Shown: piece by piece, positions 54,356 through 62,881 of the stretch
Layout of the letters: each line of letters begins with the position of its first letter
Position numbering within the stretch: the first letter of the stretch is position 1
NCBI GenBank assembly: GCA_021648375.1
Contig: JAKISW010000002.1
Location: 65,272 to 129,271 of the forward strand
Length of the DNA: 64,000 nt
Direction of reading: 5' to 3'
DNA from: Devosiaceae bacterium
Lineage (GTDB): Bacteria; Pseudomonadota; Alphaproteobacteria; Rhizobiales; Devosiaceae
Made by a program: the position numbers and the translations under genes
The notes under the pieces: generated by a model
Database searches by the model: none
What the model was told of the DNA's origin: nothing
Seen by the model: only the letters and a program-made list of their open reading frames with translations

Positions 54356-54970
54356 TTGTCAAAGCAGCGTTACATAAATGAAACCGGACAGGAACAGCGT
54401 ATCGCTTCGATCGTTGAGCCAGTGGCTGAGGAAATGGGACTTTTTCTTGTTCGGGTAAAGATATTGCCTGACAATGGCTGCACTTTGCAAATCATGGCTG
54501 AAGATGAAAATGGCAAGTTCACTATTGCCCAGTGTCAGGAATTCAGCAATGAAATCTCTGCTCTGCTTGATGCCGAAGAGCCAATTGATGGCGCCTATCA
54601 TCTGGAAGTTTCATCCCCCGGTATTGACCGTCCGTTGGTTCGGGAGCGTGATTTTTTGCGTTGGCAGGGCCACGAGGCGCGCGTGGAACTGGGCCAAATG
54701 CTCAATGGGCGCAAGCGGTTTCGCGGCCTGATCAAGCATGTGAAGGATGGTAAGGTCACTATAACTCTGCCCGATGTTACAGAAGGGGCGATTGCCGATA
54801 TGGACCTTCCCATGGCCGATATTTCCTTCGCCAAGCTTATTCTCAGTGACCGTTTGCTGGAGGAGGCTCGTATAGAGCAGGAAAATTCTCCTGTAGTGGA
54901 CGATCCTGAAATCACCACTATTGATGATATCGACTTACGTGAACAAAATTTAGCAGAACCCAAAATTTAA
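54356..54970 (+). CDS. rimP: Ribosome maturation factor RimP
   Basis: 204 residues starting at TTG 54356, with AAGGA about 11 bases upstream. N-terminal domain with RIASIVEPVAEEMGLFLVRVKILPDNGCTLQIMAEDENGKFTIAQCQEFSNEISALLDAEEPIDGAYHLEVSSPGIDRPLVRERDFLRWQGHEARVEL, a textbook RimP sequence, then an SH3-like domain and an acidic tail (EITTIDDIDLREQNL). Needed for 30S assembly. It heads the rimP-nusA-ylxR-infB operon; 29 bp lead to nusA. The repeat array at 54003-54315 lies directly upstream and should be within or next to its promoter. Confidence 0.95.
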   Translation: MSKQRYINETGQEQRIASIVEPVAEEMGLFLVRVKILPDNGCTLQIMAEDENGKFTIAQCQEFSNEISALLDAEEPIDGAYHLEVSSPGIDRPLVRERDFLRWQGHEARVELGQMLNGRKRFRGLIKHVKDGKVTITLPDVTEGAIADMDLPMADISFAKLILSDRLLEEARIEQENSPVVDDPEITTIDDIDLREQNLAEPKI

Positions 54971-54999
54971 AAAGCCAAAGACTTAAAAGGAATCAAACA

Positions 55000-56673
55000 A
55001 TGTCCGTTTCAGCCAATCGACTAGAGCTATTGCAAATTGCTGATGCCGTAGCCCGGGAAAAATCCATCGACCGGATGATAGTCATTGAAGCCATGCAGGA
55101 CGCGATATCACGTGCTGCCAGGGCTCGTTATGGTGCTGAAACCGAGGTTAAGACCGAAATCGACCCCAAAACCGGTGAAATGAGCCTGTGGAGATTGCTT
55201 GAAATTGTCGAAAATGTGGAAGAATCCTCGCGCCAGATTTCCCTTAGTGAAGCAAAGAAGCAGATTGCAGACGCCAAATTCGGTGATTATCTTAGTGAGC
55301 CTTTGCCGCCAATTGAATTTGATCGTATTGCCGCCCAGTCCGCCAAGCAGGTTATTGTGCAAAGGGTGCGCGATGCCGAGCGTGATCGCATGTATGGGGA
55401 ATATATTGATCGCATTGGCGAAATCGTCAACGGCTCCGTCAAGCGGGTTGAATATGGCAATGTTATTGTTGACCTGGGCCGGGGCGAGGCCATTGTACGC
55501 CGGGATGAATTGATCCCGCGCGAGCAGTTTCGCTATGGAGATCGCATTCGGGCAATTATCTATGACGTGCGCCGCGAGCAGCGCGGACCCCAGATTTTTC
55601 TCTCTCGCACCCATCCCCAGTTCATGGCCAAATTGTTCATGCAGGAGGTTCCGGAAATCTACGATGGCATAATCACTATTCGCTCCATTGCCCGCGATCC
55701 CGGCTCGAGAGCAAAAATCGCTGTGGCATCTTCTGATACTTCCATTGATCCGGTTGGAGCCTGTGTGGGCATGCGCGGCTCAAGGGTGCAGGCGGTGGTT
55801 GCTGAATTGCAGGGCGAAAAAATTGATATTATCCCCTGGACTGAAAATATTGCCGATCTGGTGGTTTCTGCTTTGCAGCCCGCCGAAGTTATCAAAGTGG
55901 TTCTGGATGAGCAGGCCGAGCGTATTGAAGTGGTGGTTCCGGATGATCAGCTTTCTTTGGCCATTGGTCGCCGCGGTCAAAATGTGCGTCTTGGCTCGCA
56001 ACTTATCGGCTGGGATATTGATATCCTGACTGAGCAGGAAGAGAGCGAGCGCCGCCAGAAGGAATTTGTCGAGCGTTCTGAACTGTTTACCAATGCATTG
56101 AACGTTGATGAGACGGTTGCCCAGCTTCTGGCTTCTGAAGGATTTTCCTCCGTTGAAGAGCTGGCATTTGTTGATGCTGCTGAAATTTCGATGATTGATG
56201 GATTTGACGAAGATACAACAGTTGAAATTCAATCCCGAGCCAACGAATATCTGGACGCTTTGGATAAAGCTCGCGATGATGAGCGGGTTGAACTTGGCGT
56301 ATCGGACGAACTCTATCAGATTGAAGGCTTAACAGGTGCTATGCTGGTGGCCATCGGTAAGGATGACGTTAAATCCATCGAGGATTTTGCCGGTTATGCA
56401 ACCGATGATCTTGTAGGCTGGGTTGAGCGCAAGGACGGAGAATCCAAGCATTTTGATGGCACTCTAAGCAAGTTCTCCCTATCCCGTGAAGAAGCAGAAC
56501 AAATGATTATGCAGGCACGTCAGCTTGTAGGATGGGTTGTCGCTGAAGATATGCCTGAAGAAATTGACGGCGAGAGCGCAGATGAAGGTGCAAGTGAAGT
56601 TGAAAACGCAAGTGAAGCTGAAGAAGAAACAGTAAAAAAATCTGAAACACCAGAAAAACCCGCCTCAGACTAA
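55000..56673 (+). CDS. nusA: Transcription termination/antitermination protein NusA
   Basis: 557 residues. N-terminal RNA-polymerase-binding domain (1-125), S1 domain (about 135-200; GSVKRVEYGNVIVDLGRGEAIVRRDELIPREQFRYGDRIRAIIYDV), two KH domains (about 205-345; DPVGACVGMRGSRVQAVVAELQGEKIDIIPW and LAIGRRGQNVRLGSQLIGWDIDI), then C-terminal acidic repeat domains (about 355-535) and an acidic Glu/Ala tail. Its stop lies within a terminator-like stem-loop (56655-56695). Confidence 0.97.
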   Translation: MSVSANRLELLQIADAVAREKSIDRMIVIEAMQDAISRAARARYGAETEVKTEIDPKTGEMSLWRLLEIVENVEESSRQISLSEAKKQIADAKFGDYLSEPLPPIEFDRIAAQSAKQVIVQRVRDAERDRMYGEYIDRIGEIVNGSVKRVEYGNVIVDLGRGEAIVRRDELIPREQFRYGDRIRAIIYDVRREQRGPQIFLSRTHPQFMAKLFMQEVPEIYDGIITIRSIARDPGSRAKIAVASSDTSIDPVGACVGMRGSRVQAVVAELQGEKIDIIPWTENIADLVVSALQPAEVIKVVLDEQAERIEVVVPDDQLSLAIGRRGQNVRLGSQLIGWDIDILTEQEESERRQKEFVERSELFTNALNVDETVAQLLASEGFSSVEELAFVDAAEISMIDGFDEDTTVEIQSRANEYLDALDKARDDERVELGVSDELYQIEGLTGAMLVAIGKDDVKSIEDFAGYATDDLVGWVERKDGESKHFDGTLSKFSLSREEAEQMIMQARQLVGWVVAEDMPEEIDGESADEGASEVENASEAEEETVKKSETPEKPASD

Positions 56674-56695
56674 ATCAAAGCGTAAAGCGGGTTTT
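56655..56695 (+). terminator. Terminator-like stem-loop across the nusA stop and ylxR start
   Basis: AAAACCCGC (56655-56663) and GCGGGTTTT (56687-56695) are perfect 9-bp complements with a 23-base loop, followed by ATATG. The stem starts inside the nusA coding end and finishes 2 bp before the ylxR ATG (56698). It resembles an intrinsic terminator or attenuator and would also cover the ylxR ribosome binding site region. Confidence 0.5.
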
Positions 56696-56697
56696 AT

Positions 56698-57390
56698 ATG
56701 AAAAAGCATATGGAAATTAAACAGGGTATGACAAAGCAAAAAATTCAACTGCGGGAATGTGCTTTGCAAAAACAAGCAAAACCGGTTGAGCAATTGTTGC
56801 GTTTTGCCCTTAGTCCGGATGCCCAGATTGTGCCTGATATTGACGCAAAAGCACCAGGGCGCGGGGTTTGGATTTCGGACAATGCCAGGGATATAAATGA
56901 GGCGGTTAAAAAAAATGCATTTGCCAAAAGCCTAAAACAAAAGGTCAAAGTGCCATCAGAGCTTGCACAAATCACGCGGACGCGGTTAGAACAGCGTTTG
57001 AAGGGTGCATTGGGCCTGGCTCGCAAGGCCGGACAGCTGCAAACTGGAGCAACCCGGGTCAAGTCGGCCATATCTTCGGGTAATGTTTTGGCCCTTATAA
57101 CGGCAACAGATGCGGCAGTTGACGGCCGTAGAAAAATTTTGGCGGCCTTAAAGGCAACGGGTAGAGGCAATGAGGTGCCCCAGTTTGATATTTTAACCTC
57201 TTTGCAATTGGGTTTGGCTTTGGGGCAGGAAAATGTGATACACGCGGCACTTACCAGTGGCGCTGCGGCAAAATCGGCTCTATTGCGGGTGAAAAAACTT
57301 ATCCGCTTTGATTTGATTGAAGATTTGGATTTGAATAAAGATTTGGATTTGATTGAAAAATCGGATTTGAATAAAGGCTTGAACGATTAG
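56698..57390 (+). CDS. YlxR-type RNA-binding protein with L7Ae-like domain
   Basis: 230 residues. The N-terminal DUF448/YlxR domain (about 15-95) has RECALQKQAKPVEQLLRFALSPDAQIVPDIDAKAPGRGVWIS. A second domain (about 105-200; RLKGALGLARKAGQLQTGATRVKSAISSGNVLALITATDAA) is L7Ae/L30e-like, the two-domain form usual in alphaproteobacteria. The last 27 residues are a hexapeptide-repeat tail (LDLNKD, LDLIEK, SDLNKG) from an 18-bp repeat (57307-57387). Position between nusA and infB is conserved. The role is unsettled. Confidence 0.92.
   Translation: MKKHMEIKQGMTKQKIQLRECALQKQAKPVEQLLRFALSPDAQIVPDIDAKAPGRGVWISDNARDINEAVKKNAFAKSLKQKVKVPSELAQITRTRLEQRLKGALGLARKAGQLQTGATRVKSAISSGNVLALITATDAAVDGRRKILAALKATGRGNEVPQFDILTSLQLGLALGQENVIHAALTSGAAAKSALLRVKKLIRFDLIEDLDLNKDLDLIEKSDLNKGLND
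57307..57387. repeat. 18-bp degenerate tandem repeat in the ylxR 3' end
   Basis: About four and a half units of an 18-bp motif of the kind GATTTGGATTTGAATAAA, coding for the successive hexapeptides FDLIED, LDLNKD, LDLIEK, SDLNKG and a partial LND. Downstream of the stop codon, TTAGAGCAATTTAATTGG and an AAAATGCGTTAAAACGCGC palindrome resemble parts of the structured element family. Confidence 0.75.
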
Positions 57391-57475
57391 AGCAATTTAA
57401 TTGGTCAAAATGCGTTAAAACGCGCAAAATATACAAAACGCACAAAACTTAAAATGTAAACGAGACGAATATTAG

Positions 57476-60097
57476 ATGAGCGACAAAGACAATAAATCAG
57501 ATGACGGCACTGACAGTGTTTCGGAAAAAAAGACCTTGTCCTTGAAAACCGGACCGGGATCGGCTGGACGGCCTGTAGTTGCGCGCTCTACCCGCTCGAT
57601 AGTGGTTGAGAGGCGTACAAGGCGCGTTGTTAAACCGGGGTCCACGCCAAATATGCGTCCTCAGGCTGCCAACAGGCCTGCCCCGGTCAAGCCTCAATCA
57701 TCGAACCGCTCTTCATCGGGACGCGGCTCAAAATCACCTCAAAGCCTTTCGTCTCGTCAGGGGCTGACAAATCTTGAGTCCTCAGCCCGCGCCAAAGCAT
57801 TGCAAAATGCCGCCGCCCGTCAGGCTGAAGACACAGCTCGCGCGCAAGAAGATGTTCGCCGTCGCGCTGAAGAAGATGAGCGCCGCGCCAAAATACGCGC
57901 AGAGCAGGAGCTTCAAAAAAAGGCCGCCGAAGAAGAAAAAGCTAATGGCGCAGAAAAAGCCGCCGAAGCTGCCGAAGAAGAAAAAGCCCAAAAGGTCGAC
58001 GCTTCAAAACCTAAGATCAAAAAAACACCATCTCCCGATGCGGTGATTCAGCCCGATATGCCACCACCGCAACCCGCAGGTGAAGAAGATGGTCGCGCTC
58101 GTCGCAGTGCCGTTGCTCCGCAAAAAAACAAGCTTGTAGGTAAAGAAGAGCTGGAAAGAGCACGAAAAAGCGCTCGGCCTCAGCCTTCCAGACGTGCAAC
58201 CGGCGATGCAAATCGCAATCGCTCACGCTTAACGGTCACCTCGGCCCTTAATCAGAACGAGAAGCGCGGACCATCGCTGGCCGCCATGCGTCGTCGTCGC
58301 GAAAAGCAACGGGGCAAGCCCAGAGAAGCTCAGCCAAAAATTGCTCGTGAAGTTACAATTCCAGAAGCAATTACCGTGCAGGAGCTTGCTAACCGCATGG
58401 CCGAACGCTCGGTGGATGTGATTAAACTGCTCATGCAGCAGGGCCAGATGGCTACCATCAACGATATTCTTGATACCGATACGGCAGAACTCATCGCCAC
58501 AGAATTGGGCCATACGGTAAAACGTGTTGCCGAATCCGATGTGGAAGGGGGCCTGTTTGATGACTTAGGTGAAGAAGATGAAACAAATCTGAAACCAAGA
58601 TCTCCGGTTGTTACTATTATGGGCCATGTGGATCATGGTAAAACCTCTCTGCTCGATGCCCTAAGAGATGCCAATGTGGTTTCCGGTGAGGCTGGGGGAA
58701 TTACCCAGCATATCGGTGCCTACCAGGTCGAAAAAAATGGCAAGACCATCACGTTCCTTGATACTCCGGGCCACGAGGCATTTACCTCCATGCGCGCCCG
58801 TGGTGCTCAGGCTACCGATGTGGCCATATTGGTGGTTGCCGCCGATGACGGGGTTATGCCCCAGACCATCGAATCCATCAAGCATGCCAAGGCGGCTGAA
58901 GTGCCGATTATTGTTGCCATCAACAAAATTGATAAATCTTCGGCCGATCCCAATCGGGTTCGTACTGAATTGTTACAGCATGAGGTTTTTGTTGAAACCA
59001 TGGGCGGGGATGTTTTGGAAGTTGAAGTATCAGCTACCGAAAAGACCAATCTTGATAAATTGCTTGATGTCATAATGTTGCAGGCTGAATTGCTTGAACT
59101 TAAAGCTAATCCAAAAGGGGCGGCCCGCGGTATTGTTATTGAGGCCAAACTCGACAAGGGTCGCGGAGCTGTAGCCACCATGCTGGTGCAGCGGGGCGAA
59201 CTTAAAGTCGGTGATATTGTGGTCGCCGGCTCCGAATCAGCTCGGGTGCGTGCTTTGATCAATGATCAGGGCAAGCAGGTTAAATCAGCCGGCCCTTCAA
59301 CTCCTGTGGAAGTTTTGGGCTTTACCGGCGTTCCTGACGCCGGGGACCTGTTCGCAGTTGTTGAAAGCGAGGCAAAAGCCCGTGAAATCACCGAATATCG
59401 TCAGCGTGCCGTTCGTGAAAGAACCGGTGCCGGGGGCGTGACTTCCCTTGAGCAGATGATGAGCCAGCTAAAAACTTCGGAAATTTCTCGAGTGCCGCTG
59501 GTTATCAAGGCAGATGTTCAGGGTTCGGTTGAGGCAATTGTTTCTGCGGTTGAAAAACTTGGTACGGATGAGGTTTCAGCTCAGGTTCTATTATCCGGCG
59601 CCGGAGGTATTACCGAAAGTGATATTATTCTGGCCAAAGCCTCTGGTGCGGTAATTATCGGGTTTAACGTTCGTGCCAACCGTCAGGCGCGGGATCTGGC
59701 TCGCTCTGATGGAATTGAAATTCGCTATTACAATATCATTTATGATCTGGTTGATGATGTTAAATCCACCATGTCTGGCCTGTTATCGCCCGAAATTCGC
59801 GAAACCTTCCTTGGCAATGCTGAAATTTTGGAAGTTTTCCATATTTCCAAAGTCGGCAAGGTTGCCGGGTGTAGGGTCACCGAGGGAAATGTGGAGCGTG
59901 GAGCCAGTGTTCGTCTGGTGCGTGATGATGTGGTAATTCACGAGGGTAAACTTTCAACCCTGAAGCGTTTCAAGGACGAGGTAAAAGACGTCCAGTCCGG
60001 TCAGGAATGTGGCATGGCGTTTGAAAAATACGAGGATATGCGTGCTGGAGACGTTATTGAATGTTTCCGTCGTGAGGAAATTACCCGCTCCTTGTAA
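57476..60097 (+). CDS. infB: Translation initiation factor IF-2
   Basis: 873 residues. The N-terminal 290 residues are low-complexity, highly charged and Ala/Glu/Arg-rich, including a long coiled segment ([40 protein letters not shown]). An IF2_N domain is at about 295-350. The GTPase has G1 GHVDHGKTS (about 383-391), G3 DTPGHEAF, G4 NKID and the later SAT-type motif (VSATEKTN). Domains II-IV follow with [13 protein letters not shown] and [17 protein letters not shown]. It positions initiator tRNA on the 30S subunit. Confidence 0.97.
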   Translation: MSDKDNKSDDGTDSVSEKKTLSLKTGPGSAGRPVVARSTRSIVVERRTRRVVKPGSTPNMRPQAANRPAPVKPQSSNRSSSGRGSKSPQSLSSRQGLTNLESSARAKALQNAAARQAEDTARAQEDVRRRAEEDERRAKIRAEQELQKKAAEEEKANGAEKAAEAAEEEKAQKVDASKPKIKKTPSPDAVIQPDMPPPQPAGEEDGRARRSAVAPQKNKLVGKEELERARKSARPQPSRRATGDANRNRSRLTVTSALNQNEKRGPSLAAMRRRREKQRGKPREAQPKIAREVTIPEAITVQELANRMAERSVDVIKLLMQQGQMATINDILDTDTAELIATELGHTVKRVAESDVEGGLFDDLGEEDETNLKPRSPVVTIMGHVDHGKTSLLDALRDANVVSGEAGGITQHIGAYQVEKNGKTITFLDTPGHEAFTSMRARGAQATDVAILVVAADDGVMPQTIESIKHAKAAEVPIIVAINKIDKSSADPNRVRTELLQHEVFVETMGGDVLEVEVSATEKTNLDKLLDVIMLQAELLELKANPKGAARGIVIEAKLDKGRGAVATMLVQRGELKVGDIVVAGSESARVRALINDQGKQVKSAGPSTPVEVLGFTGVPDAGDLFAVVESEAKAREITEYRQRAVRERTGAGGVTSLEQMMSQLKTSEISRVPLVIKADVQGSVEAIVSAVEKLGTDEVSAQVLLSGAGGITESDIILAKASGAVIIGFNVRANRQARDLARSDGIEIRYYNIIYDLVDDVKSTMSGLLSPEIRETFLGNAEILEVFHISKVGKVAGCRVTEGNVERGASVRLVRDDVVIHEGKLSTLKRFKDEVKDVQSGQECGMAFEKYEDMRAGDVIECFRREEITRSL

Positions 60098-60109
60098 TTT
60101 TATAACTTG

Positions 60110-60131
60110 TCTGGCGGGTTTGCCTGCCAGA
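60110..60131 (+). terminator. Stem-loop after infB
   Basis: TCTGGCGGG (60110-60118) and CCTGCCAGA (60123-60131) pair over 9 bp with one G-U and a TTTG loop. A T-rich stretch (TTTTAGCTTTTTT) begins about 10 bases later, so it is not a classical terminator; it may weaken transcription into rbfA or protect the infB mRNA end. Confidence 0.45.
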
Positions 60132-60202
60132 TACTTAAGTTTTAGCTTTTTTGAACTTGGCCAAGTCTGCCCAATAGGCGTTTTTCGGGAAAATAAAATT
60201 AA

Positions 60203-60595
60203 ATGACCAGAAAAGCAAAAACATCCGCCCCGTCCCAGCGCATGTTGCGAGTTGGTGAGCTGGTACGCCACGCCCTGTCATCATTTCTGGTTCGCCATGA
60301 AGTGCAGGACAAGGTTTTGCAAAAGGCCACCATAACGGTGCCTGAAGTACGCATGACCCCGGATTTGAAGCTTGCTAACGCCTATATTATGCCTTTGGGC
60401 GGGGAGAATGCTGAGGCAGTTGTGATAGCTCTGAATAAACACGCCAAATTTATTCGCGGCAGAATAGCCTCTGATCTGTCGCTTAAATATGCTCCCTCGG
60501 TGCGGTTTTTTGTTGATGATACTTTTGAAGAAGCTGATCGCATCAATGCTTTGCTGCGCTCGAAAACCGTCGCTCAGGATTTGAGTTCTGATTAA
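60203..60595 (+). CDS. rbfA: Ribosome-binding factor A
   Basis: 130 residues. KH-like fold with QRMLRVGELVRHALSSFLV, VRMTPDLKLANAYIMPLGG and IASDLSLKYAPSVRFFVDDTFEEADRINALL, the RbfA signature. It assists late 30S maturation. In most relatives truB follows directly; here a separate membrane-protein gene lies between. Confidence 0.96.
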   Translation: MTRKAKTSAPSQRMLRVGELVRHALSSFLVRHEVQDKVLQKATITVPEVRMTPDLKLANAYIMPLGGENAEAVVIALNKHAKFIRGRIASDLSLKYAPSVRFFVDDTFEEADRINALLRSKTVAQDLSSD

Positions 60596-60703
60596 AGCAA
60601 ATAAATTCTGTGCAGGAAAGTTTCTAAAATAGCCATATTCAGGTTGTCTGGTTTTCAATAGCCCGTGTTTCAATGGTATTGTGGGTAAGGGATCAGGAAA
60701 CTT

Positions 60704-61228
60704 ATGAAGCTTGAATATATGTACAGTTTTTCGGAATACAAAGCGATTAATAACGCATTGCAACTCCGCAAAAAATTTCAAACGCTGCGCAAATTCCTTT
60801 TCTGGGGACTGGTAATTGCCAACGTGTCATTATCTTTATGGGTGATGTACATATCTTTACGATTTCAGGTGTTTTTAGGTTGGCTGACGTTTGCAAATCT
60901 GGCAATTGCCATAGCTGCATTGGCCTGGCGCTATGTTTTATTACCCTATTGGGTGCGTAGATATTACAATATGCAAATGCTTGACGGTAAGAAAACCCAG
61001 GTGAATATTGTAGATGAAGGCATTGAAACGGTGACTGATAATGTTAGGGGGCACTATAATTGGCAAGCCTTTATCGGTGCCAATGAGGAGATGGAGCATT
61101 TTGTCATTTGGGTAAACAATGCGCAGGCCATCTGCATTCCCAAACGCGCGTTCAAGCATAAAGAACAACAAGATGATTTTAAAAAGATTATAGCTGAAAA
61201 CATTGAAAATCATGAGCTGCTGATATGA
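60704..61228 (+). CDS. YcxB-like membrane protein between rbfA and truB
   Basis: 174 residues. An N-terminal soluble stretch (1-30) precedes two membrane segments (about 33-52 and 58-80), then a soluble C-terminal domain with VRRYYNMQMLDGKKTQVNIVDEGIETVTDNVRGHYNWQAFIGANEEMEHFVIWVNNAQAICIPKRAFKHKEQQDDFKKII. The last part follows the YcxB-like C-terminal pattern (W-x-x-x tyrosine/phenylalanine strands and IPKRAF). Function unknown. It interrupts the rbfA-truB pair and lies on the same strand, so it is probably co-transcribed. Confidence 0.8.
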   Translation: MKLEYMYSFSEYKAINNALQLRKKFQTLRKFLFWGLVIANVSLSLWVMYISLRFQVFLGWLTFANLAIAIAALAWRYVLLPYWVRRYYNMQMLDGKKTQVNIVDEGIETVTDNVRGHYNWQAFIGANEEMEHFVIWVNNAQAICIPKRAFKHKEQQDDFKKIIAENIENHELLI

Positions 61229-61300
61229 GCAAAATCAAATCATCATTTTCCCCAGACAACTACATTAGTTTTAACACCATCTCAGATTGACTGCAGGCAA

Positions 61301-62215
61301 ATGAAACCTCCTCAAAAAAAATCCATAAAGCGCCAGATTTCCGGCTGGCTGGTCCTGAACAAGCCCTATGATTTTGGTTCGACGCAGGCAGTGGGTAAAA
61401 TTCGCTGGCTGTTAAGCGCCAAAAAAGCCGGACATGCCGGAACCCTTGATCCACTGGCCACCGGCATATTGCCCATTGCCATTGGTGAGGCCACAAAAAC
61501 CGTTCCCTTTGTTCAGGACGGCGTTAAAATCTACCGCTTTACCCTTGTTTGGGGCGCGGCCACCAATACCGATGATACTGAAGGGCAAATCACCGAAACT
61601 TCAGATATTCGACCCGATAAAGATCAGGTTTTGGCGGCGCTACCCAGTTTTATTGGTGAAACAACCCAAATTCCACCAGCGTTCTCGGCCATAAAAATCA
61701 ATGGTGAGCGCGCCTATGATCTGGCCCGGTCCGGTCAGAATGTTGTTGTTCCCCCCCGTCAGGTATTTATTGATAAATTTGAATTGCTTGAGCATGGCAG
61801 CAAAAAATCGACCTTTGAAGTCACTTGCGCCAAGGGCACCTATATTCGCAGCCTTGCCAGAGATATTGCTGAAATACTTGGTACAAAAGGGCATGTGGGC
61901 GCTTTACATCGCGCACAGGTGGGCCAGTTTAGCGATGAAGACGCCATAGATTTACAGACCTTTGAGGCAGCAGATCAAAGTGAACGCGACGCTATGCTTT
62001 TGCCGGTGGCGGCGGGTCTTGCTGATTTACATGAAATTCCTCTGGATTCCCGTCAGGTGGTGACCATAAGACATGGCAACCCCGTTTTGCTGACCGGTGC
62101 CAATGCGCCGGTAGCGCTTGAGGAAGCATGGGCGTCTCATAAGGGAGAGGCGGTAGCTGTGGGGTATGTGGAACAGGGGCAGTTCAAACCCACCCGGGTA
62201 ATTTTGCCCCATTGA
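61301..62215 (+). CDS. truB: tRNA pseudouridine(55) synthase TruB
   Basis: 304 residues. SGWLVLNKPYDFGSTQAVGKIRWLL, GHAGTLDPLATGILPIAIGEATK (catalytic Asp in GTLDPLATG, about residue 49) and the C-terminal TruB domain are present. ATG 61301, preceded by GCAGG. A complete, normal family member. Confidence 0.96.
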   Translation: MKPPQKKSIKRQISGWLVLNKPYDFGSTQAVGKIRWLLSAKKAGHAGTLDPLATGILPIAIGEATKTVPFVQDGVKIYRFTLVWGAATNTDDTEGQITETSDIRPDKDQVLAALPSFIGETTQIPPAFSAIKINGERAYDLARSGQNVVVPPRQVFIDKFELLEHGSKKSTFEVTCAKGTYIRSLARDIAEILGTKGHVGALHRAQVGQFSDEDAIDLQTFEAADQSERDAMLLPVAAGLADLHEIPLDSRQVVTIRHGNPVLLTGANAPVALEEAWASHKGEAVAVGYVEQGQFKPTRVILPH

Positions 62216-62221
62216 ATTTGA

Positions 62222-62363
62222 AACGTAAAAACCTTTGCATTCCCGGCCTTTTTGCCCTATAGGGGCGCTATTCCTGCTTGTTTGCAGGGATTTCGCGGCC
62301 CTGTACTGGACGACATCCCGGACATGGGCAACCTTACCCTTTGATATTGAAAGGAAATATTCG
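62222..62363 (+). promoter_or_regulatory. rpsO leader with hairpin over the ribosome binding site
   Basis: The 148 bases between truB and rpsO hold several stems: CAGGG...CCCTG near 62284-62302, CCC-GGACAT-GGG near 62317-62328, and CCTTT (62338-62342) / AAAGG (62350-62354). The last stem contains the rpsO Shine-Dalgarno sequence AAAGGA. S15 is known to repress its own mRNA through leader structures in several bacteria, including a rhizobial one, so this is a likely autoregulatory leader. Confidence 0.55.
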
Positions 62364-62633
62364 ATGTCGATTACACCTGAGCGCAAAACTGCGTTAATTA
62401 AAGAATACGGAACAAATTCTTCTGACACCGGGTCTCCCGAAGTTCAGGTAGCAATTTTGACTGAGCGTATCGTCAACCTTACCGAACATTTCAAAGGCCA
62501 CAAGAAGGATAATCACTCCCGTCGTGGTCTGTTGAAAATGGTTTCATTGCGTCGCCGCCTGCTTGACTATGTCAAGCGCAAGGACGAGCAGCGTTATAAA
62601 ACCCTGATCGAAAAACTTGGCCTGCGTCGCTAA
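62364..62633 (+). CDS. rpsO: 30S ribosomal protein S15
   Basis: 89 residues, the normal length. [89 protein letters not shown] is the canonical S15 helix set binding the 16S rRNA central domain; quoted here only by its ends: MSITPERK and LGLRR. ATG 62364 is chosen over an upstream in-frame ATG (62235) that lies in the leader. Confidence 0.97.
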   Translation: MSITPERKTALIKEYGTNSSDTGSPEVQVAILTERIVNLTEHFKGHKKDNHSRRGLLKMVSLRRRLLDYVKRKDEQRYKTLIEKLGLRR

Positions 62634-62881
62634 TTGACGTTTGCCGACACGTTATGGATTGGCGCGAAAATTCTTTTGCGCCAGTTTCGCGTTCCAAAAA
62701 ACTGGAACACTGAATAAAAGATTGCTCGATCTGGTGTGGCGCATGGGGCGTCCACAAAAAGCAGTCAGGGAAATGCGGCCCGAAAAACCTTTTCATTAAA
62801 ATCTGCACCAATGAGGGTGCCTTAGATTAAGTGCAAAGGATATTGCCGTTTTTCTCGTATGAACGAATGGAAAAACCAAAG
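62634..62881. other. rpsO-pnp intergenic region with two stem-loops
   Basis: 248 bp. Hairpin 1: GGCGC-G-AAAA / TTTTGCGCC (62661-62682) with one bulge. Hairpin 2: GTTCCA / TGGAAC (62691-62708) around an A-rich loop. Neither has a T-run, so they may be RNase III-type processing sites, as known between rpsO and pnp in E. coli, instead of terminators. The rest carries no gene that I see. Confidence 0.5.

Noticed and set aside
60155..60166. 12-bp perfect palindrome ACTTGGCCAAGT before rbfA
   Set aside because: No second copy or known operator match in the window; kept out of the features because it may be chance.
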